From the NCBI GenBank assembly GCA_029718625.1, contig CM056377.1:105288585-105352584 (forward strand): a DNA stretch of 64,000 nucleotides, written 5' to 3'. The notes under the pieces were generated by a model. That model saw only the letters and a program-made list of their open reading frames with translations, was not told the DNA's origin and did no database searches. This stretch comes from Synaphobranchus kaupii (taxonomy: Eukaryota; Chordata; Actinopteri; Anguilliformes; Synaphobranchidae). A program made the translations under genes and the position numbers. This document shows positions 1 to 13,179 of this stretch, piece by piece. Numbering within the stretch: position 1 is the stretch's first letter; every line of letters starts with the position of its first letter.

Positions 1-3000
1 ATTTGTGTTTAGATGATGATAATGATACCAAAAGTATTATGGTTTATAGCAGTTGTAGACCTCTAAGCTGTGCGGTATTGTTTAATTACGGTGATAATCA
101 TCATATGAAATCCCAATTTACAGTGCAGAGGGCCTGAAACTGAGATTGTGGTCATACTAAAGGGTGAATTAAATAGCACACATCAATATAAATAACCACT
201 TGTAAACATTATAGCAATAATGATTCCCTGTATTTCAAAAAAGATTCAAATATTGTATCACTGTGGCACAAATAGTAATAAGACCAAAGCCCCTTGACAG
301 CAAGGTAGCAGAAACACTCCCTTGAGTTCACTGTAATAAACATTTGACCTTAACTTCCGAACTTATGCAAATATTACATGTGTTACATGTTTCCTTTTTC
401 TCTCATATTTGGAATAACATATTGCGGTATACGTGTGTGTCACTTACAACTGTTCCACCCACCCTCATGTAGGGAGCACTGCAGTGTAAGTGGTTGCATT
501 CTGTGCAGACTTAGAAGTCCATTTCATGCACTCTATGACATAAGGTGTATTGCAGCAGATGTAATGCTGAATAAGACTGCAGAATCTCTCATTTTCAATA
601 ACCGGTAAACTATAGCCACATGGTGAGTAGCGAAGGTGCACTAATCTTTTCCCTGGAAAGATTGCAAGCCAGCTGTGTCCCACACAGTCCTGCTGATCAT
701 TGTCAGATAATACAACCGATGACAAAGTGTCCTTCATGCTTTCTCAGATAAATGTTTATATGATTGTTTTTTCTTCTGATTTATTTGCCCGCTTTTACCT
801 TTTGTTGTCTTTCAAAAATACTGCAAATTAATATTTGTGAGTAGAAACCATATAAAATGCACTGGTATTCATATACACTGATTGCATGAACAAGCTACAT
901 CTGCTGAGGTAATCCTCGTTTCATCACATTGTAATGTAGAAGTTTTGTCCATGCCACTTACAATATTATGTTCACTGTCTTGAATTTCAGATTTAATTTT
1001 TCATAATATTAGAGCTCTATACCACGCATACACTAATTCCATTTCAACGTAATATTTGAGCAAGCTCCTTGCGTAAGCGTATCACAGAAAACTATATTCC
1101 ACTCTTAGTTCACATGATCCATGGTCAAAATCAATATTTAATCTTGTTTCATCCCTGGATAATTGCTTCCTTTTTGAAAGAATTCCATCAATACAAAGAC
1201 TTAAGAAAGAGACAGAAGACAACATTTACATAGTCAAGAACATGCATGTGCCAAGACACGTTTTCAATCATTCATGTGCTTCGTAAAATAGCTGATTTTC
1301 AAACATCGTTGATTAATAATGTAGTATGAAACTCACAAAATGCATGGAGACAATTACTTGAGTTGTAACCTTAGCCATGCACAGTCATTAGTAAATAGGT
1401 GGTCAGTATTTACAAAAGTAGCTTCAGAATTTAAAAAACAGCATAATTACTTACATGAAAGTGATTGTGGAAAAATTTTAAAACCATAATGCAACCTTTA
1501 ATGATTTGAGGCAGAACAGTGAGCTTATCCAGCTGAATGGTGATGTATAATTTTACCTGATTCAATGTAACCACAAAGCAATTCCTCCTTAGGTTTCAGA
1601 AAACTTTTCCCCCTTCACTTGTCCAAGGAAATGGGTCATTTCAATGACCACCAAACTCATTGCTGTTCATGTGATCCTGAGGTTGCAACTGCCTACAGTA
1701 ACTGCGTTGTTCTACAAAAGGGCAACCCCTTTTGTAGTTCAACTGAATCTGTCCAAATTCGTTGTTACCCAACATGGTAAAATCAGTGTACTCATAGAAG
1801 CAGGAACATACTCAATGAGTATGGCAAACAACACACTAGTTCTCAGGCATTGTAAGTTTGATCTCCACTGCATTGTAAGTTCGATCTCCAAGTTAAAAAA
1901 AAACAACAGTCCACAAACTACATTTTCTGTGAGAAATGTACTGTCTAGATTATGTGAACACACCGCTGTCTAAAGCACCATTTTGCTGTACCTACTGCGA
2001 TGCTCTCAAATAGCAGTGAAAGGTAGACAGACACTAATCAGGGAATCACAAGTTTTCTCACTGATTTCATTTTTGGTAGCAATCAAATAAGACTATTCAA
2101 GCAGCTAACCCAGTTAAAGTACTGGCCGACTCTGCACAGCAGCGAGAAATCTCAAATGTAGTCCCGCATTGCTCACTGTTTCTGGGACTCCACCTGTGTG
2201 TGTGTGTTTGACCAGAGAGGCCAAATCTACAGCCTCTGCTGTGACTCATCAGCAGGCTCATCCACGGCAGATAGGAGTGTCAATCAGAAATTTTCTGTAG
2301 TAACATAGGGTTCCCCTTAATTACCAACAATATCATTTTGAACTTGGCTCCAATTGCATTCATCTCACAGAGTAAATTCTTCAGATCAAAATATGTTCAA
2401 CTAAAACTGAACAAAAGCATTTTATGGTTGCATTTCACAAATCATCATGACTCAGTGATCAATCTTAATTTTATGATTATTATATTACAATCACTTATCC
2501 AGAGCGATGCACAGTAGTGGTGAACATCAGTGTTACTCTCAGGAATACAAAAATGCGGTGTCACCACAAAGGCACAGAGGCCCATTTATAATCACTAAGT
2601 GTAATATTAACAAACAGCTATTCGTATTGTGACAAGGCACCACTACACAGATAACCAAACTTTATACTGTATACAGCTATACCAATAACTTTATCCAAAA
2701 GTAAATCCAAGGAGAGAAAAAAGAAAGGCCATCTAAATGGGGTCAGAGGAGCCATGGTACAATCTGGAGAGGTGAAGAGCTGATCATATACAACATACGT
2801 ATATGCATTCGAACCCGTTTTACTTCCCAAAGTGGAGAAAAACAGCCCTGTTTCACCAAATATTAAAAAATGCTAAGTTTAATGATCTGTAAATTAAATA
2901 ATTTTCTTCTCTCATACTTAAGACATTCATAAAAGCTCTTTATTTGCAGCTTGGGGAAAGAGGGAGACAGAGAGGGGAAAATACTTTCGGAGGAACTAAT

Positions 3001-3380
3001 GCAATCGCCTATCCAAGAGGTCAACTAGAGAGGTGAAAACTATTTTACACACTGCCCGTAGAGACCACATATTCAAATTTGAGCAGGCCAGCAATTTTTG
3101 TTTTCATTGGTTTCTCCAATTTATTTGATAAAGCACTGAGAGCTTGGGAGAGCACTATTAAAGGGGGAAAATGATGACAGCTGTGGATGCTGTTAATTTA
3201 TTGTAGCTTAATTAGCTTTTTTCTTTGCTTGAATAGGGCTTAAAATAAAAGGGCAACTCTTCACTCTCACTTCTATTTAATAGGTGGGGGAAAGTGTCTA
3301 TATTAACTATAAAGAGATGAGCACAGGGGACATAAATGTGCAAAATGTTTAAGAAATACATAAATGTATGCAAATATTCT
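1..3380. other. AT-rich non-coding stretch, no gene seen
   Basis: No recognisable protein, RNA gene or complete mobile element. Reading frames here are short, overlap on both strands and carry no motif. Two small structures are visible. One is a hairpin at 1712-1736, with arms like ctacaaaagg separated by a few bases. The other is an imperfect tandem duplication of about 22 bp at 1848-1892, containing gtaagttYgatctcca. The overall composition looks like teleost intergenic or intronic DNA. Confidence 0.6.
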
Positions 3381-3388
3381 ATATATAG

Positions 3389-3470
3389 TGGGTCTAGAAA
3401 GCATTCACCTCCTTGAACCGTTCTCGCGTTTTGTTGCCTTGGAGCTTGGAAAGGGCATGATCAAATCATA
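3389..3470. mobile_element. Decayed Tc1-like terminal fragment
   Basis: The string gtgggtctagaaagcattca, followed by cctccttgaac and a ttttgttgcc segment, resembles the outer ends of fish Tc1-like elements. Those ends typically read like 'tagaaagtattcaccccc...ttgttg'. No transposase is adjacent and no opposite end was found, so this is only a terminal scrap. The assignment rests on remembered family ends and is tentative. Confidence 0.35.
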
Positions 3471-3882
3471 ACACACTGCATTGCGTCCATACCTCTGAGT
3501 CCATTCAACTGTATCTCACTTTGATGATTGCTTTTTATTGCATATTATAAAGATGATTACGTCGCTTGGACTCGCTAAAAATGCTTTCTTTTGAAGTTAA
3601 TAGACAAAGAAAATAAAAAATACATAGATCTTTTATGTTCTCCAAATAACTGCGCATTAATTACAGCATTATCCAGCGATATGCAGGTATCTCTCTTGAA
3701 GGCTGATGTAAAACTGGAAAAAAAGAGATTAAAGCCTAGAAATTCCACTCATGTCAAAGGAAATTTTCAAGGAAATAAATACTCAACAGAACTTTATTCT
3801 GAATGTCTCAGTTCATTCAGGGAACACAGAAGAAAATTAACTTTGTGCTTACTATAAGGAAAGTGTGTGTATGTGTTTGTAA

Positions 3883-4076
<194 letters not shown>

Positions 4077-4083
4077 TTTAAGA

Positions 4084-6300
4084 ATAATTATCAATTGTTG
4101 TTTAATGTGCAAGAACCTAGACCGCAAAAATGTAATTAAAATAAGTGTTTGCGATGAAGAATACTTGTAAGAAAACATGCTGTGAAACAGCTGCATGTGC
4201 GTGCTTGTGAGCTTAGCTTGGCTACTGTTTAGCGGTTTGCTTAAAGGACAACACAGCTAAGTTAAAGAATGTCTGAGGAGGCCAGACATGTTTTTACATA
4301 ACACTGATTGGGATGTGGCATTGTATGCAAGAACATGCTGTGTAGATTTCCTTTACATTAGCTGAGACACTGCAAATTTGCCATTTTTTATTGGGATGGC
4401 GGGTATGCCATCCACCAAGTTACAGCTTGGTGGGGGATGCCCCATCCATATACAGCACAGTTTGGCACTTTTCAGGGTTTCCTACAGAAATAACCATAAT
4501 GGCCACAGACTCACAGCCCCTAAGAACATTAAGTTCTGTACCTTCTGACCCCATGTAAACACACAGAATTTACACAGAACACACAGAACATACAACCTCA
4601 CACATCCACACAATAAAGCCCAAAACCTGCATTATTTTTTCTTCTTCTTATTCTTCTTCTTCTTCTTCTTCTTCTTCTTCTTCCTGTCGTATTCGTCATC
4701 AAAAATGGCCTATGCCCTCAAATAATTCTCCCCATTGGATAACAACATCTGCTCAAAGTACTCTGAACAAAGTAGCCAATTGCAGGATACACAGGAAAAA
4801 TGAACGCTGTGCACATGTAATGCTTTGGATTGATATACAGGGTCAAGAACTTGTGATGATTTTGGACATGTAGGGAAGTGCACATGTCAAGCAATAGAAT
4901 AATCACTACAATATTTTGGAAACTTGGTCGTCGCCATCTTTGTTTTGTATGGAAGCTACCTTGCTTGCTAAGTAACAATAGCCAAAAGTTAAAACTATTG
5001 CTTTTACAGCTGTATTACTGTATAATCCTTGTGGGAAGCTCATTTCTATTTTTGAAATGCATTCTCTATCATTTCACATACAAACCCCAATTAATATTGT
5101 TTTGTGGCTCCTACATAACTACTCATGATACCTACATAACTACAAGGTAGGCCATAAAGCCTCAGACTCAATTTGTAACTGTTAACCCCAGACAGCAAAC
5201 TGAACACAGGACATTTCATGTAACACAAGGTTTGAATGACCACATTTTCCTCAGATGGTAAGATGAAAAAACACAGGGCCAGTTTACATTAAATAATTTA
5301 GGAAACCATTGGTTAGCATTGTTTTGAAATAGAGCTTGTTTAGTTTTTGTGAGCTAAGATAGCCAGTATTGTTTGTTGTAACTTGACCTCATTTTGATAT
5401 CAGTACTTTTAATGACAGGCCTAGATTTAGAGAGAAAATGTTTTTTGTTGAGATAAAATATACCCTGACAACATATCTGCCATTGGCCTCAGAAGCATAC
5501 ATTTAATGGATAAAATTACAATAATTTCTGAACTCAACATCTACTTCAAACCAAGATAGTTTTATTTTAAACAAATCCAACAACACTACATAAACTCCAT
5601 GTAGTCCAAGAAGAATTCAATTACAAATGATGAATTTAATTACAAATTAACTAGGGGTATGCAACAAAGTCACCATCTGAACCTGTTCAATCACCAAAAT
5701 TATCTGTGTGTATATGTATTCGGATATAAGCTGGAAGCGGGTGTGGCCTAAACCATACATGGCTGGAAATATGGAATATAGGTTTTTTCAAACTTATTTC
5801 ACTCTGATTACAATTCTTGAAGTGTTAAAGTGTCAAACTGACTTTCGAGTGTATATACAGTTAAAAACATGGCTAAGGTCTTTTCAAATTCAAATGTAAA
5901 GTGTAATGTAAGTATATATAAATGTCATGCACTGTTAAAGTATCACAATGCAAGGTTTTCTTTTAAAATCATTTAATTTGTATCTTATTTACTGATGATA
6001 GACGTGGATTGTTTCTTCAAGTTAAGGTAAACAAATGCTGTTCATGAAGGTTTACCATTACCAATACTAAAGTAGGAAACAAAAATTGAAGCCGCTTATA
6101 TTCAGTATATTAATTTTTCACATAAACACAGAGCTTTTTCCCAAATGGCACTGGTTTCTTCATAAAACCTCCTGCTATGCACAATTAAGGCATGAAAGGT
6201 GATCAACCCTGTATTTAAGGTTGCTTTACAATTCAATGCTAAACTATAATGTGTGTAAAACAGTTATAGCATTCCCTGAAGTGTTTGGAGTGGTTAGCTT
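4084..6300. other. Non-coding stretch with small repeats
   Basis: No gene recognised. It contains a TTC-rich microsatellite at about 4641-4683 and a short hairpin at 4417-4435 (ccaccaag / cttggtgg). The rest is AT-rich with no TIRs that I could pair. Confidence 0.55.
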
Positions 6301-6306
6301 CTCCAT

Positions 6307-6411
6307 TTAACCCTATTACCTTGGACCCTCCAGAGGCAATTTCCACCTAGTTTCTACTAGTCCTATTTAAGTGTCAATATCGCAAAAAATATTCACTGCA
6401 CATCCATGGTT
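6307..6411. repeat. Dispersed repeat, copy 1 (pair at 20219-20316)
   Basis: Shares a stretch beginning tttctactagtc and ending attcactgcacatccatggt with 20219-20316. Both copies also start with ttaaccct about 45 bp upstream. They have the same orientation and are highly similar. The family is not recognised, and no coding potential or pairing ends were found. Confidence 0.7.
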
Positions 6412-6479
6412 TAAAGTTCGAATTTAAGAAGAGGCTGTATCAGAATACATTTATTTCAGAATAGTAACATACAGTATAT

Positions 6480-6705
6480 GCAGTGGTGCTAGAAAGTTTG
6501 TGAAGCCTTTACAATTTTATGTATGTCTGCAGAAATTCAATCTAAAATATGACCACATCTTCATCTAAGTCCTAAAACTTGATAAAGTGAACCCAGCTCA
6601 ACAAAAATCACAAAAAACATTATTATTTTATAATTTATTTATTGAGCAAAATTATCCAACATTAAATGCTTTGTTGGAAAAAGTATGTGAACCCTTGGAT
6701 CATAC
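6480..6705 (+). mobile_element. Tc1-like terminal region fragment
   Basis: Contains cagtggtgctagaaagtttg, then an AT-rich stretch, then aaagtatgtgaacccttgg. This spacing of 'gctagaaagtttgtgaa' and 'aagtatgtgaaccc' is the pattern of a fish Tc1-like terminal inverted repeat of about 220 bp. The transposase body is missing. The sequence after it (6725-6760, tatcctttgcatgc) recalls the Tc1-related segment at 7620-7685 and may be more of the same element. Confidence 0.6.
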
Positions 6706-7554
6706 ATATTTTTAAAGTATGATATTTAATATATCCTTTGCATGCTGTTACTTCCTGAAGTATGTTTACCAATGTGGATTGGGTTAAATAAAAAAAGCTT
6801 TGTGATTATCCTGCAGATGGAATTCAAGGTCATAAGAGTGTAACAAGTTATTAACCCCCCAAACAATACAAAATACAATGAACACAAGATACTAAATGAT
6901 TTATTCACCATCATCACCAAATTCACCATCATCACCAAATATTACGACACAGATGGAGACCATAGCAGACTAGAGGACTGAATGTTGCATACAGATGTTA
7001 GTACAATAGCCCAGTTAGGCATTCCAACTTTTCATCAGTTCTGAGACTCGAAAATCTTCCATTTCCTCCTGGCCAGATAACTTACATGCCTTTTTTCCCA
7101 CCCGACCCTTATGATCTAGTCTTACCTTGATCTTCTTCGAAGACCATCTGTGTGTGAAACCACATCTATGGACAGACAAAAAACAATGATTGGTGGAAAG
7201 ATAAGCAAACAATAACAATGAAGACTTCCTCGATAACACAAAAACTGAGGTCAATCACTGACAAACAAAGCATTGTTGAGGATGAAAGTGTTTGGAATTA
7301 GCTAAAGTACAGCTACAACACAGTACAATACAGCTTGATTAAAATAAATTATAATAAATGTCACAATATGATTTGTTAAAAATATTAATATTAAGGATTG
7401 AATTTTACCAATATATTTTTTTTATGGCAGTTAATTTATAGTGTATTCATTCCAATGAAATATTTAAACTACAACACACAATTGCCATAGACATGACACC
7501 TTTTCATAAAACTTAAAACTGTGACAAAATAAAAGTTTTTTTTCAGTTAGTCTT

Positions 7555-7685
7555 GGAAGAATAGTGAGAGACAAATTCTTAAATAAACTTTATACTGAAG
7601 TCAATAAGTCATTATTCTTAATATTTGGTTGCACATCCTTTGCATGCCATGACTTCCTGATGTCTGTGACCCAACAACATATATA
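7555..7685. mobile_element. Tc1-like fragment, inverted relative to 9112-9175
   Basis: The stretch tatttggttgcacatccttt followed by gcatgccatgacttcctgat is repeated as its reverse complement at about 9117-9172. Similar text occurs in the terminal and leader region of fish Tc1-like elements. The two inverted copies bracket the foldback element at 7703-8338, so the whole could be an old Tc1-type element with a younger insertion. No transposase frame survives. Confidence 0.5.
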
Positions 7686-7702
7686 GGCGAAATGACCCTC
7701 AA

Positions 7703-8338
7703 AGGGATAGTTTGGAATTTTGGACATAATGTCTCAATTACGACTTATCCATGATGTAGTTGATTGATGGAAACCATTTTCAGATAATTCCATGCTGTCC
7801 CTTCTTTTGGACATACACACGTTGCTAATGCTAACGCAACTCTATGGTAACCGGTAGCATCCACTACCAAACGCACTTACACACTCCACAGTGCACCCAA
7901 AGCGAATAAAATACGACGACAGTCTATCAGGGTTATTTTGAGTGTTTATACCATCATTTTTGAAGTCAAACTATCGTTGAATCCTTTACTTTGTGCTGAC
8001 CTATATTCTCTGTGGAAGTATGGCGGCGGAGCGATGCTTTACATTACCTACGAATGTAGTGCCGGCACTGGTCGACTACAACAACAAAGAAGAGCAATGG
8101 CCACGTTCGCTCCGCCGCCGTACTTCCACAGAGAATATAGGTCAGTGTAGTGTGCAGTGTTTAAGTGCGTTTGGTAGTGGATGCTACCGGTTACCATAGA
8201 GTTGCGCTAGCATTAGCAACGTGTGTATGTCCAAAAGAAGGGACAGTATGGAATTAGCTGAAAATGGTTTCCATCAATCAACTACATCATGGGTAAGTCG
8301 TAATTGAGACATTATGTCCAAAATTCCAAACTATCCCT
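7703..8338. mobile_element. TTAA-flanked foldback transposon (Kolobok-like MITE), copy 1
   Basis: A long inverted-repeat element. The left end agggatagtttggaattttg is matched by the reverse complement at the right end (ccaaactatccct). Outside it lie TCAA (7699-7702) and TTAA (8339-8342), consistent with a TTAA target duplication with one change. The arms match over several hundred bases, with the axis near 8040-8110. The right arm lacks about 110 bp that the left arm has (about 7890-8005). The two frames spanning the centre are palindrome artefacts. A related copy at 37.68-40.86 kb carries a THAP domain. TTAA targets and THAP domains together are typical of the Kolobok superfamily, so that placement is an inference. 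Confidence 0.8.
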
Positions 8339-8439
8339 TTAAAGTGAACTGCTGTATATCTGGCATCAGAGTGATGGTTTCAGGGTCAGAACGTTCAGTT
8401 ATGGATATTCCAAACACACCCGTATGTGTCTTACTACAA

Positions 8440-8925
8440 TGACAGCCATCATCTTATCGATTCCGTGTCTTTTAATACCTGCTTTCCATTTGTACCAAAA
8501 TGCACCCGCAAATACCTTTCCAAAACTTCCTTTCGGGCTTAGTAAATCACTTTACACATGCTAAAGTAATCTATTTGCATGACCTCCTCCCAGTGTTTTT
8601 TCCAAAACTATTGAAACATTTTGACCAATTTTAAAACACAATTTACACATGCCAACATAAGTATTTGCATGACCTCCTCCCAGTATTTCGTGAAATAACA
8701 CAGGGATGCCCAATTTTGCATATTCATTCAGGCTAACCCGGAAAACTGAAAACATCCACATATCTTTCAATCTTAGCACACACAGTCCGCTTTACACCTG
8801 TTAGTTGGTCCCCTCGGACGATAATTTGCAGTTGGTAACAGTTTTACACGTGATTTTGTACACGCAAACCTTTAGTAAATAAACACCCATGTGTTTCATA
8901 CTGCTCCAGTGTAATTTCAGCTTAA
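8440..8925. repeat. AT-rich repeat with internal direct duplication
   Basis: Two direct copies of about 43 bp, 8551-8594 and 8642-8684, share tttacacatg, atttgcat and gacctcctcccagt. The string tttagtaaat near the end (about 8872) recalls the ends of fish MITEs built of 'tttagtaaat' and 'gcatgacctcc' blocks. The family is not named and no TSD was found. Confidence 0.5.
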
Positions 8926-8932
8926 TCTATAC

Positions 8933-8957
8933 AGTATATATATATATATATATATAG
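8933..8957. repeat. (TA)n microsatellite
   Basis: A short run of TA dinucleotides after cagtata. No other feature is attached. Confidence 0.9.
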
Positions 8958-9360
8958 ACAAAAACGCACACATAAAATAGCAATAAAAATAAATTAATAA
9001 AAATTCTAAGAGCAATTAAGAAATTTATATTAAAAATTAAAAAGTTAAAATGAAAATTAGTAAAATAGTTCCTAGTGAAAAGCACGTTTATAGAGGTATG
9101 TTTTCAGATTCCTCTGTTGTTGGGTTACAGACATCAGGAAGTCATGGCATGCAAAGGATATGCAACCACATATAAAATATGATGCCTTCATTTAAGTTTG
9201 TTCATTTTTAAGTTCCATTTAAAATCCAATGTGCTGGAGCAAAAACAACAAAGAATGTGTTACTGTCCAACTACTTTTTTTGTAACAATATTACAATGCT
9301 TCAATTTAGCTAGCTTATCTTTGAAAATGTAACAGTTCTATTACAGTTCAATAGTTCTAT

Positions 9361-9604
9361 AATTGAAGAGTGTTTTTTCCAAAACTCAATCCATTTTGAC
9401 CAATTTTGAGAAAATCAATCATTTTAAGTTGGTGGAGTTTTTTCTTGTGACAAATAGTGTCTTAATACTTATATCCCTAAGAATAACAATGTAAAAGTAA
9501 AACTACAAATATATAACCATTTATCAGGAAAATATTACCAACCTTGAAAAATATGGTTATCAAAACTGGACCGAGTGTGTTTTGGAAAAACACTCTTCAA
9601 TTGG
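9361..9604. mobile_element. Short inverted-repeat element (MITE-like)
   Basis: Arms at 9361-9390 (aattgaagagtgttttttcc...) and about 9571-9604 (reverse complement, ggaaaaacactcttcaattgg) enclose about 180 bp of AT-rich DNA. There is no coding sequence and no clear TSD. It is probably a small non-autonomous DNA element. Confidence 0.55.
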
Positions 9605-10499
9605 TGTTCTCCCTGATCTGGTTGGTCCTTGGCATAATGATATGGACATAGTTGAGGCAAAACACCAGACAAGGTTTTATACATAAAAAGTATTGCGCTT
9701 GTATTGAAATAAATAAACAAGGAGCTTGTTGGCATGAAGGTCATTGAGAAACATTGAACAGCTTGACTTGGTAGGTTTTCTTATTTTAGCATTCCTGCAT
9801 GTTAACTCATGGTGGGAGTTAAATGAGGCTTAGCGAGACTGAAGTTGGCTGAATTTGCTGCTCAATGCTAGTGCTTCGATGTAATCCAGTGTGCACAGCC
9901 TCCGCTGGGTTAATGACCCCAACTTGTCTGAGCTCATAAGCTATGCGCTATCCACAGATGATGTTGGTTAACTGTACAAGCAAAGGGGTAGATCTGCTTT
10001 ACAATACCTTATTCAGTGCGGAAATCTGTTTTGGATTAAATCTTATCTTTCCTTACGTCTGTTCTTAATTCTATGGTTTTATTCAGTTTCAAATATAAAT
10101 GAGCCCCTTATGAAGATTTTTTTTCTTCACATAACCAACATTCCATTCAGTAGTCTAAATTGCAGAACTTTGTTAAAAACGGAGTTAAATATTCAAATCA
10201 GGACATCTTTGTTTAACAATCCAAGTATGAAACCCTCCTTTTCATGTGAGAGAGAAATTTAGTGCTACCCATAAGAATATTTAATTATGGAGAAGAAAAA
10301 AAAAACTAAAAATTTCAATGAACACTGGGATAGGGAGGCTGACTGTGAATATACAGTAGATCCCCATGATATGTAATTCTTAACAGTTATCAAACATTCA
10401 TCTGTGTTTTCTCAATTACTATAGGCCTTTTCTGTGTTTAAGATAATAGAGGTTATTAACTATAACTACAGACATATTTTAAGCATTATCACACAAACA

Positions 10500-10920
10500 C
10501 TAGCCTTGGAGCCCGACACCCTCTGACCACACATATCCACATTGGGCTTCAGATATGTAATATATGATAGTGATGTGGTGAACAGACAAAACAAAACCCA
10601 GAAGAAGGGTTGGCTTACTGCCTTTTGTTAGGGCTAAATCTGAAAAACACCAAAACCCCTTTGCCAAACAAGAAATGAGAAAAACCTCATAACAAAACAC
10701 TCCACATGTCCAGGCAGGGTAAAAGTCTATAACCAGCTGAGCACCCAAATAGAGCAGTTGTCTGACAAGAATGGTCCCCTAAGGCCTGAAAGTCAGGCCC
10801 TTTTATCTGGTGCATTGATTAGGCTATGGGCAGCAGCTGGGCTAATTATAATAAGCCTCAGCTGCCACACTGCCTGTATGTAGTGCCTGTGATGTCCACC
10901 AGAGGGCAGCACACCATCCC
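10500..10920. other. No gene; boundary region of a Tc1-like element
   Basis: No motif is recognised in the frames here. Around 10890-10910 lies ccaccagagggcagcac, a string common in fish non-coding DNA. It marks where Tc1-like homology to the right ends abruptly. Confidence 0.4.
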
Positions 10921-10929
10921 CTTCCTGTC

Positions 10930-11704
10930 ATCCCTGGTAAAGATAAAAAGCGTTTAGCAAACTCCAGGCGCTTACGTTTGTGGTGAAATGACAGGAAATG
11001 CTTTTTTCTGGCATGCCTGTTGGCATGGAGGCGACGTCTAATGGTAGTTTTGGAGACTTGATGACCCCAAGATGCTACTTTCCTCTGTAATTCTTTGACA
11101 CTGATCCTTGGGGGGTTTTTTGCCTCTCTTACCATCCACCTCACTGTGCGTGGGGGCAAAATAAACTTGGGTCCTCTTCCAGGCAAGTTTGTAACAGTTC
11201 CAGTTGCTTTCCAGTTGCTTTTTAAGTATTGCCCTAGTGGTAGATATGGGCATTTTCAGGTGAGTAGCTATTATTCCCTGACTTATGAAGCTCAACACAC
11301 TTTTCCCTCATTTGATTTGTGTGTTCTCTTATCTTTCCCATGTTGATGTATGAATAAGGGAATATGGCCTCTGTGTCACCTCATATTTATACCCCAGTGA
11401 AACAGGAAGTCATGGATTACTGCTTGAAAGTTCCTAAACACTCTGATCAACTTGAAAAAGTAAAATATAAATGGAAAAAATGCTTCAGTTACATTTCGTT
11501 CATAAGAATTTCTAGGGGTGCCAATAATTGTGGCACACGTGGTTTTGTTAAAAATAATTATTTCTTGATGATTTACTTCAATTAAAGGTTGGATTTTTCT
11601 CATTTTTTCAGTGTGAGATTAAGCTAATTAACCAAAAGGTGAATTTTTTTATAACCCTTTTTACTCATCTTTACCAGGGGTGCCAATAATTGTGGAGGGC
11701 ACTG
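10930..11704 (-). pseudogene. Tc1-like transposase remnant with one intact terminal repeat
   Basis: Read on the minus strand, the element starts at 11704 with cagtgccctccacaattatt, next to a TA at 11705-11706. About 180 bp inward is a second ttggcaccc block, as in fish Tc1 families with paired repeats in each TIR. A start resembling MGKIREHTNQ lies near 11341. Next comes a bipartite paired-like DNA-binding domain: an N-terminal helix-turn-helix, then RTVRWMVREAKNPPRIS..., then VSKTTIRRRLHANRHARKK and RLEFAKRFL. Homology stops near 10930, before the first catalytic Asp, so the DDE/DDD core and the other TIR are missing. Frames shift at least once (two overlapping minus frames at 11038-11298 and 10842-11186). 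It cannot encode an active transposase. The family assignment is firm; the subfamily is unknown. Confidence 0.85.
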
Positions 11705-11729
11705 TATATATTATATATATATATATAAT
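11705..11729. repeat. (TA)n microsatellite at Tc1 insertion site
   Basis: A TA-rich run directly abuts the outer end of the Tc1-like element at 11704. Tc1 elements insert at TA, so this tract is a plausible original target. Confidence 0.8.
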
Positions 11730-13175
11730 CAGAGAGGCATGACGCATATTTCATTAAATACTTTCCTTTCATTTGTTAATTCAGCTGCCTGTAAGTGATG
11801 AATGATGTGCTTAAAGTAGTTCTGCTCCCACGACTGGATGGGAACAATGAGTTTACATTTAAACCAACGCAGACAGGTTTAAACACAAACGCTGTTGCAT
11901 TGTGCTATTTTGGAGGTGTTATGAATGCAGTGCATATGAATGCATGAACACATAACAAAAATGCGATATTTTAGCGCATTTATATAAATTTGACTAATGG
12001 AAATGCAGGCTGTGTTCAGTCCGATGCTGGCTATTTAATCAATGCAATGAAAAAGTTCTGTAAATAGTTTGCCCTTTAAAGGATATAAAATTAGATATTT
12101 AACATAAACAATTGGCCATAATGATAAGTTTAAGAAAATATTGCTTTGATTTAAGCAATTCTTACCTATGTTATAAAAATGTTCTTTAAATAGTTTGCCC
12201 TCAAATCAGTGGATGGAAAAAGTAAAAGACAACAATGAAATGATCAGATCTGTTTTAATATAAGCAGCTGCTGGGCAGGGTGGGTCTTCACTCTTTCTTC
12301 CAACATATGGTACCATGACACCAGATAATTCCTTTGTGTCTCTGATGACCTGGGATCAAGATTATTTTCAAGCAATAGCTACAAAGTATTTTGGTTTTTG
12401 CTGTTTCTCTAACATCATGGAGAAGAACAAAAGCTGTGAAAATAGGGATGAGAAAATCAAAAATGGAATGTAGGAATCTTCATGATGAGGTGAGCGGCAG
12501 AAAAATGTGTCGAAAAATGTGGTGAAACTGCCACTGGTACATCCCCCTGGCACATCCCCCATCCCCCTGTCGAGACCGGCAGCCAACTCAACCCCAAAGC
12601 GTCACTTTAAATAAACAGCATTGCGAAAGTTAGTTACTCTTAGGTGCTATCGGTAATCAAACAAGCTCTCAATTTTATGAAACTATAAGGAGGGAGGCTT
12701 GATTAGGGTACTCGAATAAAAATAATATAAATCAGCCTTTTCTGTGGTCCAAGTTTGTAGCCTATGCACCATTAGAAATAAATGGTACTTTTCTTCAGAA
12801 AGTAAATGGAAAGTAGATCTAAAATAGATTCATTATGGCTGCATTTTCCGTAAGCCTATCGTGAATTTAAATGGACTAAAGCAGACATGTGCAGTGCTCA
12901 AAAGATCTGGCATTGAAGGGTGTGCGAGAATACTTATACTAGAGAACTTTTCAAAGTTCTTTCACACAATTATTCTTGTTCTTTGTCATTAGAATTATGC
13001 TTAAATGCAATAGGCTACGCTTATTTTGTGTGACAATCTGATGCTTCTACGTGGTAAACGATCTCAGGCCATCTCTACCTCAGTCAATATAGCCTTTTAG
13101 CTTCCATCTTTTCCTATCGGGTCATGATCCGATTACAAGTATCGCAAATGATATAATCTGTCATGAGGAACAATG
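11730..13175. other. Non-coding stretch, no gene seen
   Basis: AT-rich, with no recognised motifs. The string aaatagtttgccct occurs twice (about 12062 and 12187) as part of a short imperfect direct duplication. Confidence 0.5.
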
Positions 13176-13179
13176 TACA

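Noticed and set aside
7938..8199. Two overlapping frames with GGGAMLYITYECSAG-type text
   Set aside because: They cross the centre of a palindromic foldback element. The similar text on both sides is the inverted arm and not a gene.
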